In this document: in pieces, positions 52,515 through 63,802 of the stretch
Layout: each line of letters opens with the position of its first letter
Position numbering within the stretch: the first letter of the stretch is position 1
Assembly: GCA_905116865.2 (NCBI GenBank)
Contig: CAJHNH020000494.1
Location: 512,428 to 576,427, forward strand
DNA length: 64,000 nucleotides
Direction: 5' to 3'
Origin: Candidula unifasciata
Taxonomy: Eukaryota; Mollusca; Gastropoda; Stylommatophora; Geomitridae
Program-made: the position numbers and the translations under genes
Notes under the pieces: generated by a model
The model's input: only the letters and a program-made list of their open reading frames with translations
Databases searched by the model: none
Told to the model about the DNA's origin: nothing

Positions 52515-53231
52515 GTTTTTTTTTTCATTAGTGAAGGAAGAAGTGAAACCTATAGAAATTAATTGAAGAATGAAGGTTCAACATAGCGCGCATGCTGGTC
52601 AGTCCGGCAAATGTATGAGTTGAGTAGGAAGTTTTAAAATGGCTGCAGTTGACTCTGGGTTCACTGCTCAGTGTGCCTGACCTGGTCATAAGCAGTCTGA
52701 CACAGAAGTTGTATTATCAGATATTTATTGGCTGTGTACAGATTCACTGATGTAATTTCATGGTTTCACCATTATCATATTTATAGGCCATACAGATTTG
52801 CTGATCTTAATTCATGGTTTCAGTATTATTATGAAATGTTTTTTTTTTAACGGATTCGTTAATTTTAATTTATGGTTTTTTTTTCATTAGTGAAGGAAGA
52901 AGTAAAACCTATAGAAATTAATTGAAGAATGAAGGTTCAACATAGCGCGCATGCTGGTCAGTCCGGCAAATGTATGAGTTGAGTAGGAAGTTTTAAAATG
53001 GCTGCAGTTGACTCTGGGTTCACTGCTCAGTGTGCCTGACCTGGTCATAAGCAGTCTGACACAGAAGTTGTATTATCAGATATTTATTGGCTGTGTACAG
53101 ATTCACTGATGTAATTTCATGGTTTCACCATTATCATATTTATAGGCCATACAGATTTGCTGATCTTAATTCATGGTTTCAGTATTATTATGAAATGTTT
53201 TTTTTTTACGGATTCGTTAATTTTAATTTAT
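52515..53231 (+). repeat. 359-bp tandem duplication
   Basis: GTGAAGGAAGAAGTGAAACC at 52531 recurs at 52890 (GTAAAACC), and the following 340 bases are nearly identical, including GGTTCAACATAGCGCGCATG. Either a very recent duplication or a collapsed/expanded assembly. Confidence 0.95.
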
Positions 53232-53652
53232 GGTTTCAGTATTTTCATGTTTATTGTTTATGTAATAATTAGCTGATTTGATTTCATACCTTTTGTTTGA
53301 GATTATCATAAAATGTATCAAAAATTTAATTTGTACACCTTTGCTGATTTTATTTGAAATATCTTGTTGCCGTCCATTGAGCAAAATTGTGATGTATATT
53401 ACTAGAATTATCTCTGGAATTATTTCCGTCCCTTTACTCTTGCATTTTGAATATATCCCAGCCAGCCACACCATCTCATTATTCTTGTTACTTGTTACAT
53501 TTGCATTTGTTATTTTACTATGTAATTACTTAGAGGGTTTGCTACATTTTATGATTTTTTTATGCAACTTAGAACACTAAACTTGTGCCTTTTTTGTTGT
53601 TGCCGGCTTGACCAGTTTACTATTTTATGGCTTAGCTATATATATATATATA

Positions 53653-53940
53653 TATCATCATCACCATGTAGCAGGTCCTTTGCAGAACGTCGCTCTCATC
53701 ACAGTCTTTCACAGAAAGAAACTCGGTCTCTCACCAGTTCTCCCGCCTCATGCACTTTTACACTTAAGGTGCCCATCTTCGCGTCGGTGGGCCCCTGCTC
53801 CTCCTTTCTGGTACCATACCTTCTGCTATAACTTTTTCCAGTCCGTCGTGGCGCTTGATATGACCAAAATATTTCATCTTTTAATTTCTGTCAACAGTCT
53901 CCATTGCTGTTTATTATAGAGCCTAGACATTTTCAATTTC
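53653..53940 (-). mobile_element. LINE C-terminal fragment
   Basis: The (GAT)n tail region at 53658-53667 is followed on the minus strand by an RPP-type segment and KYFGHIKRHDGL, ending near AMETVDR. Diverged. Confidence 0.5.
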
Positions 53941-53986
53941 TTCATCATTTTTTTTTTTTTTGGGGTGACAGCCAGTTTTATCTGTA

Positions 53987-54104
<118 letters not shown>

Positions 54105-54329
54105 CTTCTTCTTCAGCATTCTGAGCCCTTGAGGTTCATTGTTGCAGATATCACCCACCTCCATTCATCTTTCTGGTTAGCCTTCTCTTTCCAGTTGGTG
54201 ACATCAAGTGTTTTAATTAATTAATTTTCTTGGTTTTGTTTAATGTAGTACCCACGCAAAAGAAAGAAAATAGTAAAAACATAAATATTTAGGCAATCAC
54301 AAGTATCAAAAGTTATAAGACAGAGAAGG

Positions 54330-54805
54330 TGACACTGTATTGGGCACATTCTGAGAGGAAACGATTAGAGAATCACCAAACAGGTTCTGAAATGGGAAGT
54401 AGAGGGATTGAGGAAATGAGGACGTTCTATCTATCTATCTTATTTTACCCCACCACGACATCACACAAGCGATAAACACCCAATGACACAAAGTGCCACC
54501 ATGTGGATGAGGATCACCCGTGGAGAGGTCCCAGAAACCGCGTTCAGCCATTAGGCCATATTTATGGCCGGGCTATATTGCGGCCCCTGGCAAGAACTAG
54601 AGTAGGGCTTCAAATAATGAAAATTTAAATCCCACAAGGGGATGACAAGATTATTATTAAATGAGGACGTTCAAGAAACACGCTAAGATAAGAGAAGCTC
54701 AAGGTGCTGGACTGGATTCTATCCGTGAGATTGCAGTCATGGAATGGAAAAATTGACTGTGAGCCCTATGTGACATGTAATGGCACAAAAGGACAATGAA
54801 TGAGT
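54330..54805 (+). mobile_element. LINE C-terminal fragment split by repeat family VIII
   Basis: LINE parts 54330-54427 (YKTEKVTLYWAHSERKR) and 54659-54805 (AGLDSIREIAVMEWKN) resemble 62640-62910. The insert at 54428-54658 matches 17780-18000 inverted, has a (CTAT)n tail at its left end, and is flanked by the 14-bp duplication AAATGAGGACGTTC (54414-54427 and 54659-54672). Confidence 0.8.
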
Positions 54806-54834
54806 ACCGATATTTGTGGAAGATGTGCAGTAGC

Positions 54835-55110
54835 ATAGTGGCTATAAGCTCACCTGTTGGGCAGAAGAAGGTCTAGGGTTCAAATCCCCTTCAACCCCTT
54901 CAAGGCACTTTTTTCCCTTCAGCATTGATGTTGGCTCCCTGCTTGACCCTGGCTAAAATGTATGTCAGGTAATGTTATGGAAAGTAAAGGTGGCTGGTGG
55001 GATGTTGACCACATTGTCCAGCAAATGTTGGTTGATCTATAAAAATAGGAGCATAGCATCATATGCCCTGTTCACCACAGGCATAAAAAGAGCCTTTAAT
55101 TAAGGAAGGG
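54835..55110 (+). mobile_element. SINE family B copy, plus orientation
   Basis: Head AGTAGCATAGTGGCTATAAG (A box) and GGTCTAGGGTTCAAATCCCC (B box), then AAGTAAAGGTGGCTGGTGGG, TATAAAAATAGGAGCATAGC and AAAAAGAGCCTTTAATT. Confidence 0.8.
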
Positions 55111-55115
55111 CTGGT

Positions 55116-55912
<797 letters not shown>

Positions 55913-56219
55913 GCACACACACACACAAACAAACAAACATACACACACATCTCGTTTGTGATTTATTGGATTTTGCAGCTAAAGTTTATGATGTAAAGTA
56001 ATTTTACTGTAAATTTTAGTCTTTCATGTCTATCAAATCCTTTTTTGATAAACATCGTTATACCATTAAAAACTACAGCGTCAGTACAATTATGAATTGT
56101 TTGAAAATTGCAGCTTCCCTTTATTTATTTATTTTGATACTATGCAGCTTATGATACATTAGTCTGAATTGTTAGTTTTATATCTTCTGCTGTTTTTGTA
56201 ATTTCTTTAGATTCAGACA

Positions 56220-56745
56220 TTCATCATCATCATCATAAACCACTTCTGTCGTTAAGCCTCGTGGGGAGGAATAATTTGCGATCCAGTGCACGTTGGCTGC
56301 CACTGGCTATTGTCATGCCATGAAGGCGTAGTCTTTAATGTTGTCGATCCATTTTTCAGCGGCCGTCCTCTTGCTCTTGTAGCTGATCTTCTGAGATGTA
56401 GTGCTTGTGATGGTATTTGATCTAGCTGCATTCTAACGAGATGGCCAAATCACATTGCAAAATCTAAACTTCTCATCCACATCCCGTAACACTACGTGTC
56501 GTTGGGTCACCAGTTTCAGTTGACTGTCTGATCAGCTCTCTCCACCTTTGGCTGTCAGTGGCGATGGACTTCATGGTTGCATGCCTGAGGCCTGTCCAGT
56601 CAGTCAGGTTCTTTAACCAGGTTTTGCTTGGTCTGCCTCTTTTCCTCTTTCCCTCTACTAAGCCCTGCAGTATTGTTTTTAAGAGGCCTTTAGATCTTAT
56701 TACATGTCCACACCATTGCATTTTTCACCTTTTGACAAACAGAAT
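56220..56745 (-). mobile_element. LINE C-terminal fragment
   Basis: Minus strand: MQWCGHVIRSKGLLKTILQG, EGKRKRGRPSKTWLKNLTDW, TGLRHATMKSIATDSQRWRE. This GKRKRGRP..W..N...W type ends in a (GAT)n tail (56222-56239). Confidence 0.8.
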
Positions 56746-56902
56746 TTAGGATCTAAAAAATTTAATCAATTATACTGGAGCCGAAAGAGTTAATTATCAA
56801 AAAGAGAGTCTGATATTTAAATAATGCGGACACAACCTTACAGTGCACAATTGATTGCGTGGCATACTTCACTACAGTAGCATCAACATATAAGTAAATA
56901 AA

Positions 56903-57174
56903 ATAAAGATCCCTTTCCACGCCTTTAGGCGTATCGGGCATATGGGAAAAGCGCCCATATTTGTACACACCATCAGCACTCTGTGGGTAATGTGGTCAGC
57001 ATTACGCCGGCTGTCTTTACTTTCCCAGGCCAGCCCATCCTGGTACCCATTTTAGGCTGGGTCGACCTGCAACGCCCCATACCATAATAAAAATCCACGC
57101 AGCCAGCAGTGGGTTTTGATCGCGGTACGTTAGATTACGAGTCGGACTCGCAACGCCTTATCCTCAGACGCCGC
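56903..57174 (-). mobile_element. SINE family V, near-complete copy
   Basis: The left half shares CTTTAGGCGTAT.GGGCATAT and GTCAGCATTACGCCGGC with family B. The right half has a different tRNA-like head (minus strand CGTCTGAGGATAAGGCGTTG, B box GATCAAAACCC). Confidence 0.83.
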
Positions 57175-57736
57175 GCATCAACATATAGTAAAACACAAAA
57201 ATGAATCTTGTCCACCAAAATATTTCAATCACAGTGTCTTCTGTATTCACGCTGTACATCTTACTACTGGGAGTGCAAGATATCCATGTGGTTACCACAG
57301 AAGTTTGATCTTTATGAAAAGCGCTGTATTAATTTGTATCCTTTATTTTTTAACCCAGTAAACAAATACCTGCACAAGTCAAATGTGTCGGCCAAAAGGC
57401 GCAAATGTTGCAGCCATGTTGTAAAAAGGCACAATGCAATTACATCTTGAGATAAACGCAGAAGAAGAAGTTTGTATCTAAATTATTCTGTACAGGAAAA
57501 CATTGATGTCTTCACTTGCTTATTGTCAGATACAAAATGAAATTGTTTGGTTTATCAAGCCAAAGCTACTATTTGACAGATCAGTTACAGGCTTCTGTTG
57601 TGATTACCAGTAAATCGAGAACCTCAGTTTAGTGATTCATACAAAAAATGTCTTTCCTATTTCATGGTCCATAACAAAGAGGTTTAAGGAGTCCATTATA
57701 TCATTTATAAAAAGACCTCATCATCAGAATCTCCCA

Positions 57737-58006
57737 TATGGGTTCCAGGGCCCTATTATGAGCAAAACAAGAATAGACCCACTGCCTCCTAAACAAGCAT
57801 GTCCTAGTAAGCTAATTGGGGGCTTCCTTTGAAGTCAGAATACATCTGCCCGAGTAGCAAGGAACAACAACTGCACACAAATAAGCTAGTAAAACAGATG
57901 TTAGAAAACTCAGGCCCTGGCACAAAGCCAAAGTCCAAATAGACGAACAACCAGGATCTTTTGCCGGTGCCTACAGCCGGTAAACGAAGAAGAAGAAGAA
58001 GAGAAG
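57737..58006 (+). mobile_element. Family A SINE-like element, copy 7
   Basis: Head ATGGGTTCCAGGGCCC, tail GAAGAAGAAGAAGAGAAG. Confidence 0.8.
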
Positions 58007-58179
58007 ATCATCAGAATGCAAACTTTTTGTGAGTCTGATATAAACTGACTCTTTCTTTTTTTTTTTCCCTTCCTCTTTTTTTTTTACATTTTTTTCAAAT
58101 ATGAGACCAGCACCATATGCTGACCTGCACCATGGCTTTAAACGACTCCTTTACTTTTTACAAGAAGTGTTACACAAAT

Positions 58180-58472
58180 CTTCTCTTCTTTTTCACAGTC
58201 ACCAGCTGTTAACTCCGGCGGAAAAGTTCTGGTTGTTTGTTAACTTTTGCACTTTGGGCTGCTTCCAGAACTTGAGCTTTATATGTACGGCTTATTTATA
58301 TGCAGACTTTTGGTTCCTTGTCTTTCAGGCAGATGTACTGTGACTTAGAAAATATATGCCTCTAATAAGTCGATTTTTAAGACATGTTTGTTAAGGTTGC
58401 AGTGGGTCTCCCCCCCCCCCCCCATCTTTTTTTTCAGGTGGGGTGGGGGGGCATAATCCACACAGGGAGTAT
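58180..58472 (-). mobile_element. Family A SINE-like element, copy 8
   Basis: Minus orientation: TCTTCTCTTCTTTTTCACAG tail side, head beside a C tract (58410-58424). Confidence 0.75.
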
Positions 58473-58777
58473 GAAAATTATCTGGCCATTACATAGTAGT
58501 GAGCAAGGCCTGTATGTCTGAGATAATATGGGTGGTAAAGAAATGATTACAAGGCAAGTGGTATCTACCACAAAGACAGATCTAAGAAAAACATCACAGA
58601 CCACAATTATAACCAAGGCTTTGCAAAAGCGGGTTGATCATGGTGAGAAAAATGTTTGTGTATGTTTGAGTACAGGCGAGACTTAGTTATATACAGATTT
58701 GTATGTGATTTCTCTTTCCTTCCTGTACTCTCTGCTACAGGTTTTATTGATTTGTTGAATAAATAAATGTACATATG

Positions 58778-59062
58778 TTCTTCTTCTCGGCGCTCACCGG
58801 CTGTAACCTCCAGCAGAAAGTTCCGGTTGTTCATCCATCTCTGGACTTGAGTCTTGTTCCAAAAAGTGACTGTCGCATGCACATCCATTTTTAGATATGA
58901 CTTATGAGAATGCAGATTTTCGGTTTCTGGCCTCTCAGGCATATGCACTCCAACTTTGAAGGAAGCCCCCCATTCGTCAACTTTTACAACTTGTTTGTTG
59001 GGGAGGCACTGGGTCTTTTCTTGTTGTCCCTTCAATAGGGTCCTGGAACCCACACAGGGAAA
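58778..59062 (-). mobile_element. Family A SINE-like element, copy 9
   Basis: Minus orientation: GTTCTTCTTCTCGGCGCTCA tail side to GGTCCTGGAACCCACACAGG head. Confidence 0.8.
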
Positions 59063-59111
59063 ATGTACATATGTATTCTGTCCTGAAGGTCTTTTTTTTT
59101 TTTTTTTGAAT

Positions 59112-59310
59112 CCCTCTTTCCCCATGTGGGTTCTGGGTCCTCATGGTGGGGTGGGGGGTGGACCCACTAGCCCCTTAAAAGTATATAATAAAAGTCAACT
59201 TACTAGAGGTGTTACATTCAAAGTCATAGAGGCAGAAGTGGATGAACAACCAGAACTAATCTCTCAGTGTTTACAGCCAGTCAGTAAATGCTAAGAGGAC
59301 GATGAAGAAT
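59112..59310 (+). mobile_element. Family A SINE-like element, copy 10, internally deleted
   Basis: Head ATGTGGGTTCTGGGTCCTC, then a jump from the AAAGTCAACTTACTAG part to GATGAACAACCAGAACT and a GACGATGAAGAA tail. Confidence 0.7.
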
Positions 59311-59379
59311 CGCCATCAAGTCAGATTTTTAAAACATGACCACAGCTTCCGGGTTGATCTAGACACACACAAAAAAGTG

Positions 59380-59505
59380 GGTAGTCCTGGGAAGTAAAGG
59401 CGGCTGGCATGAGGTTGACAACCTCACCCATCACAAGCCAACTAGTCTATAAAAAGATGGGTCTAACATCATATGTCCAAAGCACCACTGAGGTGAAAAG
59501 GGTTC
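59380..59505 (+). mobile_element. SINE family B fragment
   Basis: GGGAAGTAAAGGCGGCTGGC, ACAACCTCACCCATCACAAG and CTATAAAAAGATGGGTCTAA; the head is missing. Confidence 0.65.
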
Positions 59506-59696
59506 TTAAGTTATTTAAGTTTACTTACATATTTATTGTAAAATATCTTCTTTACTCTGCCATCACTTATCAGATGAATCAGGTGTATTTTCTTGTGGAA
59601 TAAATACACCTGAGAAATGTACTTTATTTTTTTTGTTGAACTTTGTTTTTGTTTTCTTTTATTCTGCTGCTAATTATGTTGGAGTTTTTTAGGAAG

Positions 59697-59760
59697 AGAT
59701 CAGCATCATGGCACACGGGTAGTAACCCATAAGAGATCCGTTCTTCTTCTAACTCAAGTG
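59697..59760 (-). mobile_element. SINE family IV tail fragment
   Basis: GATCAGCATCATGGCACACG, AGTAACCCATAAGAGATCCG and CTTCTTCTAACTCAAG match the left ends of 22320 and 52010. Confidence 0.7.
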
Positions 59761-59928
59761 TTAATTATGTTGGAAATGGGATGTGTGAGAAGGGTTGCAG
59801 GAGTGATCAGAAAATATCACATCAACAAAGAATTTATAGGAGGACAAGTTGGCACAGAACTGGAGTTTACAACATGTAAAACCTAAGAAGAATAAAGCGA
59901 AGAAGAAGAAGTTACATACAAAGTTAAT

Positions 59929-60142
59929 TGCGTATCCTTCACAGGACGTTGTAGAACCAGCCCCAGTATTTATTGTCTGTTGTGGTTTTTCTAGTAAAAT
60001 TTTACATCCAGTAGTTTGCCATTGCTTCCTGAAGGGTCACCTCTCAATACCACTGTTCGAAACCAGTGCAAGACAAATCGTCCGCAGCAGGGATTGAACC
60101 CTGGCACTACGAAGAGCGCTCATAACGCCCAAGCCACAGATG
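59929..60142 (-). mobile_element. SINE family VII copy
   Basis: Minus-strand head GTCATCTGTGGCTTGGGCG and CCAGGGTTCAATCCCTGC are tRNA-like. The left part TTGCGTATCCTTCACAGGA matches 63879-64000. Confidence 0.75.
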
Positions 60143-60149
60143 ACGACAT

Positions 60150-60500
60150 TGAAAGACATACAAAGACAGAAAAAAAAATGCTTTGCCCACCTAAGAGAGA
60201 ATGTCTTGTGATGCTATCCAGTACAAAGCATACACCAAAAGAGGAGAGGTTCATAGATCAAGAGGTAGACCAAGAATACTGTAGAAAGATAACATCAGAG
60301 ACACTGTAAAAGAACCAGGACCTTATATATATATGTATCACCTGACACCTGAAGCAGTAAAGCAGGAATTGACGAAGAAGTGCAGAACAGAGGAACTAAA
60401 ATAGCAAGACAGAATCACCAAAGTAGTGCTTATGCAGCAAGCTAAACAATTCCCTGTGAACCATGAGGTGGGGAAAAGAGGCTGTTGCTGGACAATTTTG
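60150..60500 (+). mobile_element. LINE C-terminal fragments, decayed
   Basis: DIERHTKTEKKMLCPP with a following Arg-Pro-Arg-like stretch, and at 60360-60480 the LTKKCRTEELK-QDRITKV segment, which resembles the YDRVTNEELW region at 23285. Confidence 0.4.
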
Positions 60501-61000
60501 GGGATAATTTTGTTAATATATCCATACTGTACACAAACAAAACACATACAAAAAACAAAATGTATTATCGGATGGCACTTTTCTGTTTAAAATAATGTAT
60601 AGCTACAATTTTGTCATAATTTCAACATCCGAAATCTCAGTAATTTATTTATTGAAATTGTTCAAATTGCACACAAGAATACCTTAGTTTATTCGACGTC
60701 TCGGCAAGTCATCCTTTAAAAGTGAATCCCTAAAAGTAAGATCTTAGGGTTCAACAAATCTATTGACACTTCTTTAGCATCTTTTAAGAGGAAGGCACTA
60801 TCGGATAGCTATGGGTTTCTTTCTTTCTTTCTTATTTTGTTTAATTTTTTTTTTTTTTGTTCCTTAAATAAAGATTGTGGTACACCCATTGTTGCCTTTG
60901 CAATATTTTTTAGTGAAGCCTCTGTCTCTTCCACGGTGCAACTCTTTTACTACTGCCCAAAAAACACCACGAGATTATGTTTTTGAAATTAACCATCCCC
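60501..61000. other. No feature recognised
   Basis: AT-rich DNA with (TTTC)n at 60818-60832 and a T tract. No exon seen. Confidence 0.4.
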
Positions 61001-61169
61001 CATCAAATTTTGTAGTCGAGGATCGTGGAATTGGTAAACACGTTCATTAATCTGTAAGCCACACAGCTGCACATTGTGAGATAAAATGCAGAACAAGATG
61101 TGGGTAAGTAGTACAGATGTGTTGGCCACTTTGAAATAATGGTAATTGTAATAGAGTGTCAAAAGAAGT

Positions 61170-61590
61170 CTTAGTTTGAACAGCAAAAAGCCAAAAATAA
61201 TGGTAATTACAAAGAAAACGGATGCTCCAAAATGCATTATCAAAGATAATGTGACAATCGTCAAGCTAGCTAATATGTTTGAGTACTTGGGTACCCTGAT
61301 AAAAGCAGATGTAAGATGTATTAAAGAAGTTAAATGTATAATAGCTCAAGCACAGACAGCATTTCACCGAAATAACAAATATTCTGTGCAATCTTTCTTT
61401 GTCAGTTGAGACGAGAAAGGGAATTCTCAAGAGCCATTTTAATATAAAACATAAGAAAGCTCACAAACAGGAGAGAAAATTTAACAAGGAACGGCTGCAT
61501 CCGAAGATGCACAAATTACTGATGGATCATCTGTGTCAGAACTGACACGACTACCAACACCACACAGCATGGAAGATGCCCCTTTTGAAA
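61170..61590 (+). mobile_element. LINE RT-thumb fragment
   Basis: NSKKPKIMVITKKTDAPKCI, FEYLGTLIKADVRCIKEVKC and IAQAQTAFHR, typical of the region after the RT palm in RTE/CR1-like LINEs, then a decayed C-terminus with CCAACACCACACAGCATGG as at 44205. Confidence 0.72.
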
Positions 61591-61623
61591 TAATATATAG
61601 CTTAAATTTTCTAATGTTTGTCA

Positions 61624-62106
61624 TCACCCAGTCTGAGACTTCTTTGGGAATAATCTACGCAATATAAAATATCTGATAATAGAAAATAAATCAGGTAAAA
61701 CAAACAGGGCGAAGAATAAGGTGAGTAATATCACTCCAGTAATGCCAATAGCAACAGATGAAACACGCATGTCTGCTATGGACATTTTAGTACGTCTGTA
61801 GGCAGCAGTATCTTTGTGTTTCACCTCCAACTCTCGTTGAATCTCCTTTAGCCAATCATTGTAGTCAGTACTTGGAGCTGGATCGGGCTGAATCCATTGT
61901 GTAGTCTGTTTGTTATCTTGTGTCGTTGTTGATGTGGTTTTTGTTTGGGCTGTTGTTGGATCTGCTGTGTCATCTATTGTGGCTTCTGTTGAGATTGTTG
62001 TTGTGTTGCGGTACATCATTGTTGATGATGGTGATGGAGAGCTGTCAGCAGTTTCCAGGTTGCATGGGGTGTCGTTAAAGTTGATGTTGCTTGGCCCGTC
62101 AAAATT
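61624..62106 (-). CDS. Terminal exon of a single-pass membrane protein, unidentified
   Basis: The exon starts after the acceptor TTTGATCCCACAG (62119-62107) in phase 0 and runs 160 codons to TGA at 61626-61624. From NFDGPSNINFNDTPCNLETA it passes a Thr/Ser-rich stretch (TTTISTEA, TTAQTKTTSTTT), which looks like a mucin-type, O-glycosylated ectodomain. DWLKEIQRELEVKHKDTAAY and RRTKMSIADMRVSSVAIG follow, then one hydrophobic segment GITGVILLTLFFALFVLPDL and a short basic cytosolic tail (FILRRLFPKKSQTG). I recall similar juxtamembrane R(R/K)xK(I/M)S...SS.AIG ends in uncharacterised lophotrochozoan membrane proteins, but cannot name a family. Upstream exons were not found; two minisatellites lie immediately upstream. 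Confidence 0.68.
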   Translation of the reverse strand, partial: NFDGPSNINFNDTPCNLETADSSPSPSSTMMYRNTTTISTEATIDDTADPTTAQTKTTSTTTQDNKQTTQWIQPDPAPSTDYNDWLKEIQRELEVKHKDTAAYRRTKMSIADMRVSSVAIGITGVILLTLFFALFVLPDLFSIIRYFILRRLFPKKSQTG

Positions 62107-62139
62107 CTGTGGGATCAAATACAGTCAGTATTTGTTATA

Positions 62140-62320
62140 GCAGTTTATGATTTTGTTATAGTAGTTGACATGTTGTTACAGTGGTTGACATTTTTATAGT
62201 GGGTGACATTTTGTTATAGTAGTTGACATTTTGTTACAGTGACTGACATTTTGTTATAGTGGTTGACATTTGTTATAGTGGTTGACATTTGTTTACAGCA
62301 GTTGACATTTTGTCTGGAAA
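62140..62320 (+). repeat. ~20-bp minisatellite (GTTGACATTTTGTTATAGTG)
   Basis: About eight diverged units directly upstream of the membrane-protein exon, in its intron. Confidence 0.8.
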
Positions 62321-62324
62321 ACAG

Positions 62325-62645
62325 AGGTGTCAACAGTAAAACCAGAGGTGTCAACAGTAAAACCATAGGCGTCAACAGTAAAACCACAAGTATCAACAGT
62401 AAAACCACAGCTTTCAACAGTAAAACCACAGGTATCAACAGTGAAACCACACAGGTATCAACAGTAAAACCACAGGTATCAACAGTAAAACCACACAGGT
62501 ATCAACAGTAAAACCACACAGGTATCAACAGTAAAACCACACAGATATCAACAGTAAAACCACACAGGTATCAACAGTAAAACCACACAGATATCAACAG
62601 TAAAACCAGACAGGTATCAACAGTAAAACACTACAGGTGTCAACA
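62325..62645 (+). repeat. ~21-23-bp minisatellite (ACAGGTATCAACAGTAAAACC)
   Basis: About fourteen units, abutting the previous array, unit length drifting by two bases (CCACA versus CCACACA). Confidence 0.9.
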
Positions 62646-62910
62646 GTTATAAGATAAAGAAGATGACCATACACTGGGCACGTTCTGTGAAGAAGCGAGC
62701 AGATTATCATTAAAGACGCACCAAAATAAGAAACAAATGGATTTAATAAATGAGGGGGCCCAAGAGAAAACATACGACCAACGTTGCCGAGAGAGGTCGA
62801 AGATGTTGGGCTGGATTCTATCTATGATTTAGAAGGGCTTGCCTTGGACAGAACAGGATGGAGGAATAAACTGCCATGCTTGTGCGGCCTTTAATGGCAT
62901 AACATGATGA
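62646..62910 (+). mobile_element. LINE C-terminal fragment
   Basis: KMTIHWARSVKKRADYH, then YDQRCRERSKMLGWILSMI, with a (GAT)n tail at 62905-62922. Same family as 54330-54805. Confidence 0.6.
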
Positions 62911-63030
62911 TGATGATGATGACAAGGGGTTGTGGTGAACTGTTCTAATTGGGTGTGAAGTAGATGAGATCGCCTGACCATCTGACAACATTGCCCTAGT
63001 ACCAAATTGCAAAGAGTGAGAGTTGAGCTT

Positions 63031-63298
63031 TAAGGACCATTTTTCCACGCCTTTAGGCGTATAGGGCATATAGGGCTAGACCTATATTTTTATAGACCAA
63101 TCGGCACAAGATGGGTGATGTGGTCAGCATCACGCCGGCCACCTTTACTTTCCCAGGACTGCACCCGGTACCCACTCAAGGCTGGGTCGACCTGGGAGCC
63201 AAGGTCGTTATTGAAAACAGTTCGACTCCGCCAGGTAGTGAACCCACGACCTTCTGATCCGCGGTGAGCGTCTAGCTGTTCGGCCACAGCGACTCCTA
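63031..63298 (-). mobile_element. SINE family B, near-complete copy
   Basis: Full body from AAGGACCATTTTTCCACGCC through GGCATATAGGGCTAGACCTA and ATCACGCCGGCCACC to the minus-strand head AGGAGTCGCTGTGGCCGAAC and GGTCGTGGGTTCACTACC. Confidence 0.87.
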
Positions 63299-63589
63299 GA
63301 GAGTTGTACTAAAGAAATGAAAATAGACAATGGAAAGAAACCCCCCCCCCCCCCCCCCCCCCCCTCCCGCCCCCTTTGTTTCCCCTTTAAGGAAAGTAAG
63401 AGTAAGGCCAGATAAAAAGAAGAGGAAGATTGGATGTTTGGAGTACTATTTTATTTCATAGAAACCTTTTCGTTTTTTCCTTTTTCTAATGTGTACTCAA
63501 CTGCCAGGTGAAAATCACCCATCTGTGGAATTAGATGTTAATATTAACGAAACCAGAAGATAATGTGTGAGAAATAAAAAGATTGGAAG

Positions 63590-63795
63590 AACTATAGGAA
63601 CGATAGCCATAATTAAATTCATTTAAAAACAGACTGAAACGGTTCAGCCACTTAGAGAGAATGAACAAAACAATTCCGGCAGCGAGAGCATACATCATGA
63701 AAATGAAAACTCCAAGAGACAGAGGGAGAAGTAAAAGAAGATGGATTGAAGGAGTCACTGATAACATGAGACTTCACAACATCACAATGTACCAA
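63590..63795 (+). mobile_element. LINE C-terminal fragment
   Basis: RLKRFSHLERMNKTIPAARA, then KTPRDRGRSKRRWIEGVTDN, the W.GH..RM...GR...RW..GV end of an RTE-like LINE. Confidence 0.7.
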
Positions 63796-63802
63796 AACAA
63801 CA

